Assembly (NCBI GenBank): GCA_963457665.1
Contig: OY735237.1
Coordinates: forward strand, 7,371,797-7,435,796
Direction: 5' to 3'
Source: Thysanoteuthis rhombus
Taxonomy: Eukaryota > Mollusca > Cephalopoda > Oegopsida > Thysanoteuthidae
DNA: 64,000 nt
Every line of letters begins with the position of its first letter. The first letter of the stretch is position 1. The notes under the pieces were generated by a model. That model had not been told where the DNA came from, made no database searches, and worked only from the letters and a program-made list of their open reading frames with translations. A program made the position numbers and the translations under genes. Below are positions 10,854-21,212 of the stretch, piece after piece.

Positions 10854-11460
10854 AACTCTTCCAGCTACTAAGTCGAATTTTCAAAAATTAAATGAACGTT
10901 TTCCCTACTTATTGAGGGAATGAGCGCATAACTTCAAGTTCATACTAGGGACAGTTTGGTTTGTACACCTGGCACATACATACATACATACATACGTACA
11001 TAGAAAAAATGCAACTATTTTAGCCACTATGCTAGGTTTTCGAAAACAAAACCCCAAAATAATTGTTTCCCCAATTTGTTCAGGCAGGGTACGTGTTTCT
11101 GTAGATTTTCAAGTTTCTACAATGGATGGTTCCAATTGTACCAGTGACACATACACAGAAAAATTCGACTATTCCAGTCACTAAGCCCGAATAAAAAAGA
11201 CCCCCAAAAAACAAACTAAAAATATGCTTTCCATTCTAAGTTTTCAGGTTTCTACTATGAACTGTCAGAGATGCCTCTGTGACACACCCATTTATAGAAA
11301 GATGCAACTATTACAGCCATCAGGCCGAATTTTCATAATACAAAGAAAACTTTTCTCTACTCGTTCTATGAACGATTAGAGCTGTAAAAGCTACACATAT
11401 ATTTTCCAGAAAAAAGCAACTATTTTAACCACTATGCTGAGTTTTCATCATAAATCTTGT
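10851..11460. repeat. Five-unit tandem satellite, units about 115-155 bp
   Basis: The phrase GCAACTATTTTAGCCACTAT and variants, followed by a GAATTTTC-like phrase, starts units near 10857, 11010, 11165, 11304 and 11418. Each unit also carries a TTTCTACNATGAA phrase and a CACATACA-type phrase before the next unit. The units are diverged, so the array is old. A lone unit-like stretch is at 38020-38125. Confidence 0.8.
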
Positions 11461-11544
11461 CGTCGGGGTGAAATAAAAAAAAAACCCCAAAACAAACAAA
11501 AATACACCAACCCGCAAAATAGCGATGGAGGTACAAATCACAAC

Positions 11545-11773
11545 GCTGCTACGATAGGTGAGCGAGATATGAGAGGAGAGCTGAAGACCAGAGGAGACTT
11601 ACTGTCACTCAGCCTCCAGCCATGCCCACCAGGTAACTGGTGTGAAACTATAAGCTACAGTACTGCTGTGGACTTTGAAAACGTGGAGAAGAGGGCTGGA
11701 GACTTGAGGCAACTTGCTGTCACTCAACCTCCAGCGGTAACCACCAGGCAACTGGTGTGAAATTGCAAATAAA

Positions 11774-11804
<31 letters not shown>

Positions 11805-11815
11805 TAATAATAATG

Positions 11816-11858
<43 letters not shown>

Positions 11859-11862
11859 TGAT
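11545..11862 (+). mobile_element. R4/Dong-like LINE 3' end, copy 2, with (AAT)n tail
   Basis: Contains the same pair of 3' UTR modules as 938-1405 (GTCACTCAGCCTCCAGC near 11605 and GTCACTCAACCTCCAGC near 11718, each followed by a CAACTGGTGTGA-type phrase). It ends in AAAT then AAT repeats to 11862. Truncated before the coding end, so only untranslated sequence remains. Confidence 0.75.
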
Positions 11863-12455
11863 GATGCCAAAGTTGCCCCCCCCAATTGCCTTGAAGGTTT
11901 CTAATTTTGGTGAGGGTCATTGTTGCTATCATTGTCACTGTTGTTACCAGGGGAAAATAAGTAGTCTGTGATAAGCGTGGGAGTTGGACGGAAAAAGAAT
12001 TGCTTGCCAGGTTGAGTAATGGTAATCGATTACCACTACATGGTGGTAATGTTCGATCATGATTGTTACCAATGGAAAATCAGGTCATCTCCAGAGTCGG
12101 AGTTTGGCACTGAACGTTGCACATGTAGACGTAAATGATTCTCTAGATTTATTGAGAAATAGATTAGTGTCTTTTTTTGGCAAGCCATCTCGCCGGCTTA
12201 GACTTGTAAAGTGGGATTAATCAAGAGATTACTTGATCGATCGGTGGATTGGAAGATTGAATACAATTTCAATTTGTTTCAAGCCGATTAACACATTCAA
12301 TCTTATTGATGTGATAATAAGTAGATATCTAAATCGAAGGCGATGAATCGAGTTTTCATCAGGGTTTGAACTTCAGTGGACAACACTGAATTTTGATTTA
12401 TGACACCGAATATAGAGAATGCTGTGCACAGAGAGCGTGTGGAAATGAACATCCT
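11863..12455. other. Unassigned; perfect palindrome at 12030-12043
   Basis: GGTAATCGATTACC is a 14 bp perfect palindrome within a GGTAAT-rich stretch. No coding or repeat family match. Confidence 0.4.
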
Positions 12456-12457
12456 TT

Positions 12458-12488
<31 letters not shown>

Positions 12489-12503
12489 ATCCCCTACAAC
12501 CAA

Positions 12504-12535
<32 letters not shown>

Positions 12536-12536
12536 A
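12456..12536. repeat. (CAT)n / (CAG)n microsatellite pair
   Basis: Two CAT arrays flank a short CAG run, like the end of a minus-strand RTE LINE tail, but the GGACATAGACCT phrase that should follow is missing. It may be a tail-only relic. Confidence 0.8.
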
Positions 12537-12769
12537 TTACTGAGATAAAAAAAGCAACCAAAAACATCTAGATTTAGAAACACTGACCAAGAGACGTAAC
12601 TAACATTAATACAAGTGTTTATTCCCTTTTGCACTGTTTAGGCCAAATGATGCATTCACCGTGCAATAATGGGAAGCTATTTCAAATAGAGTGTCCAAGT
12701 AATATCACGCATTTATAGTTATTTCTGTTGTATTACACATCAATTTTTAAATATTAATCATGACATATA

Positions 12770-12770
<1 letters not shown>

Positions 12771-12837
<67 letters not shown>

Positions 12838-12855
12838 TAGTTATAGTTATAGTCT
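12771..12855. repeat. (TA)n then (AGTTAT)n microsatellite
   Basis: About 60 bp of TA followed by four AGTTAT units. Confidence 0.95.
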
Positions 12856-13721
12856 TGAAAGCTTTACAGCTTTAAAAACAAGATATTAAGAATAGTTTTT
12901 TGATAGATTTTTTATCAATATCTATCAAGGCAATTTATGTAATCTTCCAAAGTGTTTTTCGCCGATTTACCTATACTCTGTTGTTATGGTACAATATACA
13001 AATTGCCTCTTGTTGGGATCATCCGTTGGTAACCATATCACCGTTACGGAAATTTGAAAAAACTAAACCTTTATACCCCAGCAATATTGATCAAACACCT
13101 ACTCTCTATCTTATATAGTTTATGCCATGCATATAGTCTGACATTTTATATAAGGTTTTATGTGTATTGTATATTGATATTACTTGATAATACACATCAT
13201 TTATTTTTTTAAAAACAAAGCTTACTTGCATTGGTCACTTTGAAAACGTTTTTAGCGATAAGGGATTATTAAGTATAACAACAAGCATGAGTCGCTCGTC
13301 GTGTCATTTCTGTTGATGTTCACTCAGGTGAATATTAAATCCGTCGTGTCGGTTTCAAATTTAGATTGCATGACAGCCAACTCGCGATATCATCTTTAAA
13401 AATACGAATTACTAAGTAAAACTTCTTCGAGTCGATTCTCTACCAACATATTCAACCAAAGAATTTGATGATTATTTTCCACTAACCTTATAGTTCATTT
13501 TCCCATGGATGTCTTCATCATCTTCATTTAGGATTAGATATCATAAATACAGATATACCTTGAGTAGTGTGTTTAATTCGTTCCTAAATTTCCTGTGCTG
13601 TTCAAAACCCCACTGTTCAAAGTCTTTTTATCATTCAATGTAATTCGCTCGGCAATACCTTAACCGCACTCATTAAAACTACTTGATTCAAGATATTCCT
13701 GTAATGTTCACTCAAATCACC
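12856..13721. other. Unassigned AT-rich sequence
   Basis: No recognisable gene, RNA or repeat. A 72-codon frame at 12900-13118 shows no motif. Confidence 0.4.
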
Positions 13722-14028
13722 CAAGGATGGCAAGCTTTCGGCAAAGCAAGCTCAACCTTAAAAAAAAAATCGATCCCAAAAATCATAAAAAGAAGGGTAT
13801 ACAACCAATGTATCCTCCAGATAGTCACCGATGGAGCTGAAACATGGAACTTAAGAGACAAACCCGCAAAATAAAAAGCATGCAACGTGCACATGAGAGA
13901 ATCATACTCAACCTCACATAGAGAGATCATAGGATAGCACCATGTATCAGAGAGAAAACTGGGGTCAGAGAAACTCAAATGGCAATGGGCTGATCATGTT
14001 GCGAAAATGAAAGACAACCAATGTCATG
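13722..14028 (+). mobile_element. RTE LINE fragment, copy 3
   Basis: Starts inside the AF(G/R)KASSTLKKK phrase (13737) and continues through RRVYNQCILQIVTDGAETWN and the MQRAHERIILN-like and KTGVRETQMAMG-like regions, with an internal deletion that removes part of the DIIESIRK phrase. No 3' tail. A short inverted scrap (TAGACCTTTCCCAAGATC) lies at 14140. Confidence 0.8.
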
Positions 14029-14507
14029 AAAATATTAATATCTGAGTAGATTGAGTCGTTTACCGTTCTTGTTGCATTCATCTCTCGTGCACTCTCATAG
14101 TTTCATTCGTCCTTGGATGAATCGTTCATCAGTCTAATGTAGACCTTTCCCAAGATCAATCAGTGCTCTCGCTCTCAAGCTTCACGATGACAAAACCTGA
14201 ACTTATCTAAAAGATTTTCCCCTTTTCAATAATTTAAAAAAAAATCTAAATTTTGATTTTTCAAATTCATTTTTGTATTTATTTGTTTTTTTGTTTGCTG
14301 TCTTCATGTACGAGAGATCAACTTTGTAGCTAGAGTAGCATATGCTACAGGCCTGCATTTTGAAAGACCCTGCGCTAAATGCTTGCAAGCTATCAATCCC
14401 GATTCATTGATTAAATTTACTGTATGACTACGCGTGTTGCCTTGAGCTTTTATGAACGACTGGGTTTTCCAGGTAAGCAATTTTAAGCAATCATCAGCTT
14501 TAATTCG
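14029..14507. other. Unassigned; holds one copy of a short direct repeat
   Basis: The phrase CATATGCTACAGGCCTGCAT at 14339 recurs as CATATGCTACAGGCCTTGCA at 14777. A 70-codon minus frame (14304-14516) looks protein-like in composition but no family was recognised. Confidence 0.35.
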
Positions 14508-14640
14508 AGTTATCATCTTTACACTGTAGTCAATGAGCGTGTGCTATGAATGTGATACATATACCATGCGTAAATACGAAAGTATCTGAAACTGAAGTCA
14601 TAGCTGCTGTGCAAAAATCAAAACCAAAACGAGCTAATCC
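14508..14640 (+). repeat. Dispersed repeat E, copy 1
   Basis: GAGTTATCATCTTTACACTG then CGTAAATACGAAAGTATCTG and AAACTGAAGTCATAGC match 40139-40266 in the same order and spacing. Confidence 0.7.
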
Positions 14641-15018
14641 TATTACTGAAATATCTGTCATATCTGTTGTATTATCTGGTTCTATTGGAAATGAATAAAA
14701 AAAACTACTTTACTATACAAGCAAAAATATATCTATCCTAACATATATATATTTTAAATTTAGGGCCCATCTATAACATATGCTACAGGCCTTGCATTGG
14801 CTTAATCCGACCATGCTTTCATTTGTTACATCAATTTTCAATGGTTTGCTCAAACTGAATTCTCCTCATTCAGAAGAGCCTAGTGAGGAATGGATCACCC
14901 TAATAGAATCTTTCTATCTCAAGAAATCCCTAGAAAATTCTACTTGAAGAAGGAATGATTGTTTTCCCCCAGTCAATGACTGTAAGTCACATACTGTTGC
15001 AAGTGTTATAATAAATAA
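14641..15018. other. Unassigned sequence
   Basis: Contains the second copy of the CATATGCTACAGGCC direct repeat (14777). Nothing else recognised. Confidence 0.4.
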
Positions 15019-15382
15019 TTTCACGTCACCTTCGGAGCTGAAATATGGAACCTTAGCAGAAGATTGACCAGCGAACTGAGAACGATGCAATGTGTAGTAC
15101 AGAAGACAGAGATCAACATCATATGTAAAGATCACAAGACAGCACAGTATATTGGGAAAAATCATAGAACTCGATAGAGGACTCAACTGGCAATGGGCAG
15201 GCCGTGTTGCAAGAATATCAGACAATCGCTGAACATCACAACGTGGATCCGAAGAGATCATATGTGAAATTGACACCAGCTGAAAATAAGATGGCGTGAC
15301 GACTTGGACAGGTTCTGGAAGTATTAGGGCCGCGACGCTCACGGTCGATGGGTCTGGCGAATATTGTGCAACGTTAATGGCG
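15019..15382 (+). mobile_element. RTE LINE fragment, copy 4
   Basis: Carries the AEIWNLSRRLTSELRTMQ-like region, a DHKTAQYIG-like phrase, LNWQWAGRVARISDNR and RWRDDLDRFWKY-like phrases in order. Ends in a short GATGATGAG stretch in place of the usual CAG/CAT tail. Confidence 0.8.
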
Positions 15383-15433
15383 ATGATGAGGAAATTAGAA
15401 AACTGCCGACCGTCTTGTAACGATCATATAGGA

Positions 15434-15560
15434 CAGTGATTCCAAAAGGATGCGCCGTAGCTTGCTGGGGTCCTGCAGTTGGTTCCCAGGGGCGCCGTTT
15501 GATATTCCAAATTCCGAATACAATCAGGTATTTGTGATTATTCATGGTGGCAATCGTAAG
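15434..15560. mobile_element. Possible hAT-type transposon end
   Basis: CAGTGATTCCAAAAGGATGC followed by GCGCCG resembles hAT (Charlie/Ac group) termini of the type CAGTGGTTCCCAA. A second such end in the opposite sense is at 16866-16898. The 8 bp flanks of the two do not clearly match, so they may not belong to one element. Confidence 0.35.
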
Positions 15561-15671
15561 AGGCTGCAACTAGCACATTGCAAATCTCTATGTCTCTCTA
15601 GTGTTGTCGCTAGGTCGATAGATTAGGTTTACATCCTGGATTGTCCAAAACTGTGTCGAACATCATCGGTA

Positions 15672-16288
15672 CATAATCATCATCATCAGTCTTTCAACAT
15701 CCGTCGTTAGACATAAACCTTTCTCAGGATTCGCAACACTTCTCTATCATGGGCATCGCAGGGTCAGTACTTTCTGAATTTGTCTAGCTTGTCTCTCCAT
15801 CTAATATTCTACTGGCCTCGGTTCAGCATGCGATCTCGGGGGATTCATGTCGTGAGTCGCGATGTCCATCGGTTATACACCATTCTTGCAACATGGCCAG
15901 CCCACTGCCATTTGAGATTTCTAATGGATTCTATGATGCCCCTGACTCCTGTCTTTTCCCGGGTGCACTTTGCTATTTTGTGATCTCTCTAGGTGAGGCT
16001 TAGTATAATTTTCTCGTGTGCACGTTGCATAGTTCTCAATTTGCAGATTTGCCTCTTGGTCAGGTTCCATGTTTCAGCTCCATAAGTGACTATTGGAAGG
16101 ATGCATTGGTTATACACCCTTCTTTTTAGGATTAATGGGATCTTCTTATTTTTGAAGGTTGAGCTTGCTCTGGAAAAGGCTTGCAATCATAATGTAATTC
16201 TTTGCTTGATTTCTTCTTTTGAGGGTCTCATGGAGATTCGTTGTCCTAGGTAGATATAGTGATCTACTTTCTTTGCATGTAAACATAT
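15672..16288 (-). mobile_element. RTE LINE 3' end, copy 5 (best preserved)
   Basis: Minus orientation, from a short CAT tail at 15672 to the KVDHYIYLGQR region near 16255. All the conserved C-terminal RTE phrases are present in order with few breaks, including WKWQWAGHVARM-like text near 15900 and DHKIAKC-like near 15980. It lies between two hAT-like ends (15434 and 16898). Confidence 0.88.
15989..16186 (-). pseudogene. RTE LINE polyprotein fragment (C-terminal region)
   Basis: A 65-codon intact stretch beginning MQAFSRASSTFKNKKIPLIL and running through RRVYNQCILPIVTYGAETWN and LRTMQRAHEKIILSLT. This region follows the reverse transcriptase in RTE-type proteins; the catalytic domain itself is not present. 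It is broken on both sides. It gives the clearest protein-level identification of the family in this window. Confidence 0.8.
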
Positions 16289-16542
16289 CTCCTCGGTTTC
16301 ATTGAAGATGAAATCACTTGAATGGTAGTGTGATCAAATAATTGAGTTAAATTGATTATTCAAATGAAACAATTTTTATTCTCAACGAGTATTAAAAAAA
16401 TGAATGCATCATTTTTTAATGAATTCAAATCACTTGATTACTCTAAATAGAATATAATTTGCTTTCCTCTGTTGTCATATTTTAAGTTTTTTTTCTCCGG
16501 GTAATGCCAGGTATCCCAGGTTGTATATTTGAGTGTATGTAT
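16289..16542. other. Unassigned AT-rich sequence
   Basis: No feature recognised. Confidence 0.4.
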
Positions 16543-16549
16543 ATGTATA

Positions 16550-16585
<36 letters not shown>
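16543..16585. repeat. (TG)n microsatellite
   Basis: About 15 TG units preceded by TATG repeats. Confidence 0.95.
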
Positions 16586-16587
<2 letters not shown>

Positions 16588-16865
16588 AGTGCATCAGTTA
16601 GTCTGCAGCCGAATCCTAAAAGAAGCATCATCTCTTTCGTTGTCAATTCTCTTAATCCAATGCCAAATTGTAATCACATAGATCGAACATTACATGGTGA
16701 GAACTTTAAATCAAAATTTAGTCGATAACTATATGTCAGAGAAGGGACTTATATATCCACCCTAACATAATTACCTAACTAACCAAATCCCATGAATGTA
16801 AATGCAGTTGTTTAGCATTTTCTAACTTGGGAGGCTATGAAAAAAATCTTTATATGCAAACGGCG

Positions 16866-16898
16866 CCGTGATTCGGCAAAGTTTGAGAACTGCTATAC
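16866..16898. mobile_element. hAT-type terminal sequence (inverted)
   Basis: Read on the minus strand, CAGTTCTCAAACTTTGCCGA then ATCACGGCGCC is very like the CAGTGGTTCTCAAACT ends of hAT Charlie-type elements, flanked by CTATACTA which has the shape of a hAT target site. Confidence 0.5.
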
Positions 16899-17126
16899 TA
16901 GATCGTTGCTTCAAAGGCCTCTACGCTGTTCGCTGTTTCGTTTATCACCCCTCACATCAAAGGGAGACAATAACAATTAAGATATCGGCGAGAAAGTGGA
17001 TGGAATTCGAGACATCAGTGAAAAGATACGGAAAGCAAAGGAACTTGATTACATGATCGATGAAGAGATCAATGGGAAGTGAATGCGTGAATGGGCTAAG
17101 AACTATGCTCTCAAGACTATCCCCCG

Positions 17127-17340
17127 TACACACACACACACACACACTCAGGGTGAGGAACCAAAGAGCAGACAGCGGATACGATGGGGGTCAGGATATG
17201 AGGATTCACTCCCTTTCAAGTCTTGTTCATCTTCTCAACAGGTCAAACACGTACACACACACTCCCCACACGTACATAGATATACACATAAAAGCATGGG
17301 TACTCATAAAACACACATGCATACATGCACACTCACACAT
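17127..17340. repeat. (CA)n-rich stretch
   Basis: CA arrays at 17129-17148 and 17250-17262 with interspersed ACAT and ACTC repeats. It precedes the fold-back element at 17341. Confidence 0.85.
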
Positions 17341-17625
17341 ATTGAGAAATGGATGTATATGATCCGACAGAATGATTATAAACTGCGTTATATAATATAG
17401 AAACTTATTTGAAATGATCTCCCGTCATTACAATGTTAATGTATCATTCGCCCTAGACAACGTGAAGAAAATTAAAGAGCTTCACTTCATCGGAGCGGCT
17501 ACCCTATCGGTTGCTGGTTCTATACCCGTAACAGCCCTATTTTCTTTGATTGTTTATATATTTATGTTGTCTAAAGCGAGTGATACATCAACTGTGTAAT
17601 GACGGGAGATCATTTCAAATTTATA

Positions 17626-17626
<1 letters not shown>
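17341..17626 (+). mobile_element. Fold-back element FB with tRNA-like core, copy 1
   Basis: The left arm TTTGAAATGATCTCCCGTCA (17408) continues through a GTATCATTCGCCCTAGACAACG phrase. Its reverse complement ends the element: ATGTTGTCTAAAGCGAGTGA (17563) to TGACGGGAGATCATTTCAAA (17599-17618). The arms pair over about 90 bp. Between them the core reads GCGGCTACCCTATCGGTTGC, then a B-box-like GGTTCTATACC. The outer left flank (AGAAATGGATGTATATGATC) is shared with copy 2, and the right flank is a TA array. No open frame. Confidence 0.8.

Positions 17627-17669
<43 letters not shown>
17627..17669. repeat. (TA)n microsatellite beside FB copy 1
   Basis: About 20 TA units begin a few bases after the right inverted repeat of the fold-back element. 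Confidence 0.95.
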
Positions 17670-17671
<2 letters not shown>

Positions 17672-17674
17672 AAA

Positions 17675-18066
17675 GCGTTTCTGGCTGGCTGACCATGTAT
17701 ACATCGAACGTGCAGACCACGCCTATTGAATCAGATCGCTGATAATCTAAACAATTACTCATGTCAGGAGGAAATTTTTTTACAGCCTTTTCCAAAATCC
17801 AACCCGAAATTGAAAAATAAGTTCTTACCGAGAGGTCCAATTTACAATGTAAGTTTATACTAAATTGGTGCGTCAGTTTGTGTCTTGTTGCATTCATACT
17901 TATCTAAAAATATAAACTTTCCTTCAGAGTTCGCAGCCCGGCAAAAGGCGAGAGAAGTAAATTATTCATTGATCACCCTTTGGTCTAATTTTTGATTGAT
18001 CACTCCTAACCCGGCATGTCGCCCAAGGACGATGGTCACATGAGAGTTTTTATTGGGTGAGTAACT
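17675..18066 (-). repeat. Family A interspersed repeat, copy 7
   Basis: Reverse orientation: TCTGGCTGGCTGACCATGTA near 17679, GTGCGTCAGTTTGTGTCTTG near 17869, ATTCATTGATCACCC at 17964, and the end GAGAGTTTTTATTGGGTGAG near 18044-18062. Confidence 0.8.
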
Positions 18067-18207
18067 GGATTTGCTTTTGGAAACGTCTTGACGGATTCCT
18101 GGATACGTCTGATCAAAGAGTAGTGAAGAGTTTTTGTGTACATTATACATAGAGCTATGAAAAAGTAAAAAGAAACAAACTTCATCTGTCTTCAGCTTTT
18201 ATTGAAT

Positions 18208-18575
18208 GTTACTTCAGTTTTTAAGTAGGTCTGGCTGTCTGGCTATCTTCTTCTCCACTGTCCTCTCCTTTCCCCTTTCCCTCTATATACACACACATAT
18301 ATGTGTGTGTATCTTTTGGACGCACCAATTTAGCTAGAGGGCTGAAATTTCAAACACTTACTCCTTATTTTGTCTAGAAAAAACACATTTTATTGTTTAG
18401 TTATTGAGATTTCCCTCTCCCAAAAGTTTTCGGAGAGAGTTCAATTTACAACTTAAGTGTATGCTAGATTGGTCCCTCAGTTTGAGTCCGAATACTTTCA
18501 CACTTGTTTTACGAAAATTTTGATCTCTGATCCAACAAAAAGCAAGAGAAGTATCTTTTTCATTGATCACCCCAA
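18208..18575 (-). repeat. Family A interspersed repeat, copy 8, with a perfect palindrome
   Basis: A second reverse copy 140 bp after copy 7, ending early within the CATTGATCACCCC phrase. Where other copies carry TACATACATA, this one holds a 26 bp perfect palindrome at 18287-18312 (ATACACACACAT paired with ATGTGTGTGTAT). Confidence 0.75.
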
Positions 18576-18890
18576 TGCATGTCTTTAGAAAAATCCAAGA
18601 AGACAGACTCTATTAAAAACATTCGACGATGTTTATGCAATTTTTATCTACATTTGGCAACATTTGTTTCTGTAGTGAAAAAGTTTTAATTTCTAATTAG
18701 GTTTTCAAGCAAAATAAACGAAGAATATCGTCCAAAATGAAACATAATTCATATAAGTATATATGTGAAGTGTACAGGTTAGTTACAAACACTGTATATT
18801 CTGCTTTTTTTTTCTTTCTCTTCCTTTATCATACTTTTTTTATCTCGAGAATTTTTTAGTGAGATAACAGCTTTCTTTACTGTTAGGAAC
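18576..18890. other. Unassigned AT-rich sequence
   Basis: No recognisable feature. Confidence 0.4.
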
Positions 18891-18891
18891 G

Positions 18892-18937
<46 letters not shown>
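18891..18937. repeat. (CT)n microsatellite
   Basis: About 20 CT units. Confidence 0.95.
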
Positions 18938-18939
<2 letters not shown>

Positions 18940-18964
18940 CCCTCTCTCTTTGAAAACTCTCTCT

Positions 18965-19298
18965 TCATCATCTGTTTTTTATCGTCCATCGTTGGACATA
19001 GACCTTCCCTAGGATTCGCCACATCTCTCAATCATGGGCATTGCAGAGCCAATATCTTCTGAACCTATCCGGTCTGTTTTGCTATCTCATATTCTGCTGG
19101 TCTTGGTTCCACACTTGATCCTTGGGGATCCATGTGACGTGTCTCGATGACCATCGATTGTGTGCTATTTTTGCAATATGACCAGCCTATTGCCATTTGC
19201 GTTTCGGAATTCAGTTTTTCCCCCCTAATATACTTTGCTGTTTTGTGGTCTGTCCATGTGATGTTGAGCATGATTCACTCATGTACACGTTTGGGTCG
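18965..19298 (-). mobile_element. RTE LINE 3' end, copy 6
   Basis: Minus orientation: short TCATCATC tail, then CATCGTTGGACATAGACCTT at 18988. The frame 19065-19271 reads MLNITWTDHKTAKYIRGEK, the conserved RTE phrase. Truncated just beyond it. Confidence 0.85.
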
Positions 19299-20460
19299 CT
19301 TAATTCATCACAAACGCTGTTAACCAATTTGAATTCAGTCTTGAGAATATTTTTTTTGCCATTCATAAAACTGCAGACTTACATCGAAGTTGAAAGGTAG
19401 AGGAACTTTCAAATAAATGCATAACGATTATTTAGTGCAGGAAATTCGGTAAAGTGTACGTATGCTTTCCTGGTCTGTTACAGCTGCAATCTTCAAATCA
19501 TGTATTTTTACGAATAAGTGGTTCCTTTTATAATTGGTGCTGCCGCTGCTCCGTTTGGGTGATTCTATTCTGAAGCTTAATTAATCGGTATCGAAAACCT
19601 ACCTTATTGCTCTGTTGCACCCATTGAACCTGAAGTCAAGCATCTTGTTCGGGCATTTCTTGTTCTATCGACCTCATTTCAATGGACCGATTGGCGCCAA
19701 AATCTCTGACTGACTGCCAATTCGTCGGTTCAAGGTTACATGAAAGAATTTGATCGTATGGATTTTTTCTCCAGACTAATACTACATATATATAATTTGA
19801 AACTTTGTACGCTAAAAAAAGAATTTTCTTTTATAAATTTCATCAATTTTGTACGGTCCCCAATCATTTCTTGACGTAATGCAAATCAGTTATTTTCTTA
19901 ACGCTGTTAACGTACTGCGTTTAGAGTTTTCTGTATTTTATGATTCTTCACTGATTATTGCAATTCAAAATTTGATCTTGATGTCATACGCTTGATTTTG
20001 TTGTGGGGATCATCAGATGTCTTACCATGGAAGTGTTTCAGGATTTCGAAAAACACAAAAACAAAAAAAAAAACGAACAAAAACGGTTCAGACATTTTTA
20101 CCATGACATTCTCTATCTGTGCTGATCAAACACACCCTCCGTGCATGAATGTTACTTAAATATTTATAGATTTTGTTTCATTTCAATTTTCTTTTTTTTT
20201 GTCATTTCCATTGATAAGTTATTTTATTTTATTATTTAGACCAAGTGTATTGTTGTATTATATGCTGAATGTATATTGTTTACAGTGTCGATTAGATATC
20301 ATGTTATTTGCAGTGCATTTTTCTGTTGTACAAGTAATCTGAATTTTCTAAAGATGGATTTAATTTCGTGGGTCAACTGATATTTAAATTGACCATTTAT
20401 AGATTAACATATAAACTCAATAGAAATGATTTTTCTTTACGTTTTGTTTTACTCTTACTT
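19299..20460. other. Unassigned AT-rich sequence
   Basis: About 1.1 kb without a recognisable gene, RNA or repeat shared within the window. T-rich and A-rich runs only. Confidence 0.4.
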
Positions 20461-20517
20461 ATCTCTCTCTCTCTCGTTACACACACATACACGCACACAC
20501 AAACATGTATGTATATG
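20461..20517. repeat. (CT)n then (CA)n microsatellite
   Basis: Short CT array followed by ACACACATACACGCACACAC. It directly precedes FB copy 2, as a CA-rich stretch precedes copy 1. Confidence 0.9.
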
Positions 20518-20818
20518 TTATTAGGAAATGGATATATGATCCGAACGAATGATTTTGAATTGCGTTATATTATATAGAAACTTTTTGAAATGATGTGTTT
20601 TCAAAAGATGAATATATCATTTGATCTAAACTGCGTAAATAGAATAAACAATTACAGAGAATGGGGCTACGAAGTTGAAGCGACTACCCTATCGGTCGCA
20701 GATTCGATTCTTGCTGCAGCCCCATTTACGTTGTCTAGGCCAAATTATATATTCACTGTATAATAACAGGGTAATAATTTCAAATAGAGTTTCAATATAA
20801 TATAACACAATTTATCAT

Positions 20819-20820
<2 letters not shown>
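20518..20820 (+). mobile_element. Fold-back element FB with tRNA-like core, copy 2 (most complete arms)
   Basis: The left arm runs from AATTGCGTTATATTATATAG (20558) to ATGGGGCT (20661-20668). The right arm, from AGCCCCATTTACG (20718) to TATAATATAACACAATTTAT (20796-20815), is its inverted complement over roughly 100 bp, with a 20 bp stretch (AGAATAAACAATTACAGAGA) missing from the right arm. The core between them is tRNA-like: GCGACTACCCTATCGGTCGC then the B box AGATTCGATTC. Outer left flank GAAATGGATATATGATCCGA is shared with copy 1. The right side enters a 190 bp TA tract. Confidence 0.85.
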
Positions 20821-20892
<72 letters not shown>

Positions 20893-21013
20893 TATATATA
20901 TATATGTACTTATATATATATAAATATATGTAATTATATATATATATGTATATATATATGTACACAATATATATTATATATATATGTATATATATAATTA
21001 TAAATATATATAC
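20821..21013. repeat. TA-rich tract with TATATG variants
   Basis: Long TA array broken by ATGTAC and ATAATTA phrases, immediately after FB copy 2. Confidence 0.95.
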
Positions 21014-21039
21014 GCAGAGTAAATATAGTACGAATCACG

Positions 21040-21120
21040 TTTGCAAAAACAGAATAATATAACGCAATGTCTGATATGTGATGGATTTATTTCATAGTGC
21101 GCTCGAGATACATTCAACTT
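21040..21120 (+). repeat. Dispersed repeat H, copy 1
   Basis: ATGTGATGGATTTATTTCAT then AGTGCGCTCGAGATACATTC resembles 25662-25745. An AATATAACGCAA phrase upstream looks like the outer end of the FB element. Both H copies sit beside TA arrays. Confidence 0.5.
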
Positions 21121-21160
21121 GAAAATATAAGTGTTAGGTTGGTTTGGAGTTGATCTAGAA

Positions 21161-21212
21161 ATACACACACGCACACACACACACATGCACACACACACAC
21201 ACACACACATAT
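21161..21212. repeat. (CA)n microsatellite
   Basis: About 24 CA-type units with two interruptions. Confidence 0.95.

Noticed and set aside
13712-13978. An 88-codon minus-strand gene
   Set aside because: It is the antisense of an RTE LINE fragment whose sense strand carries the recognisable protein phrases.
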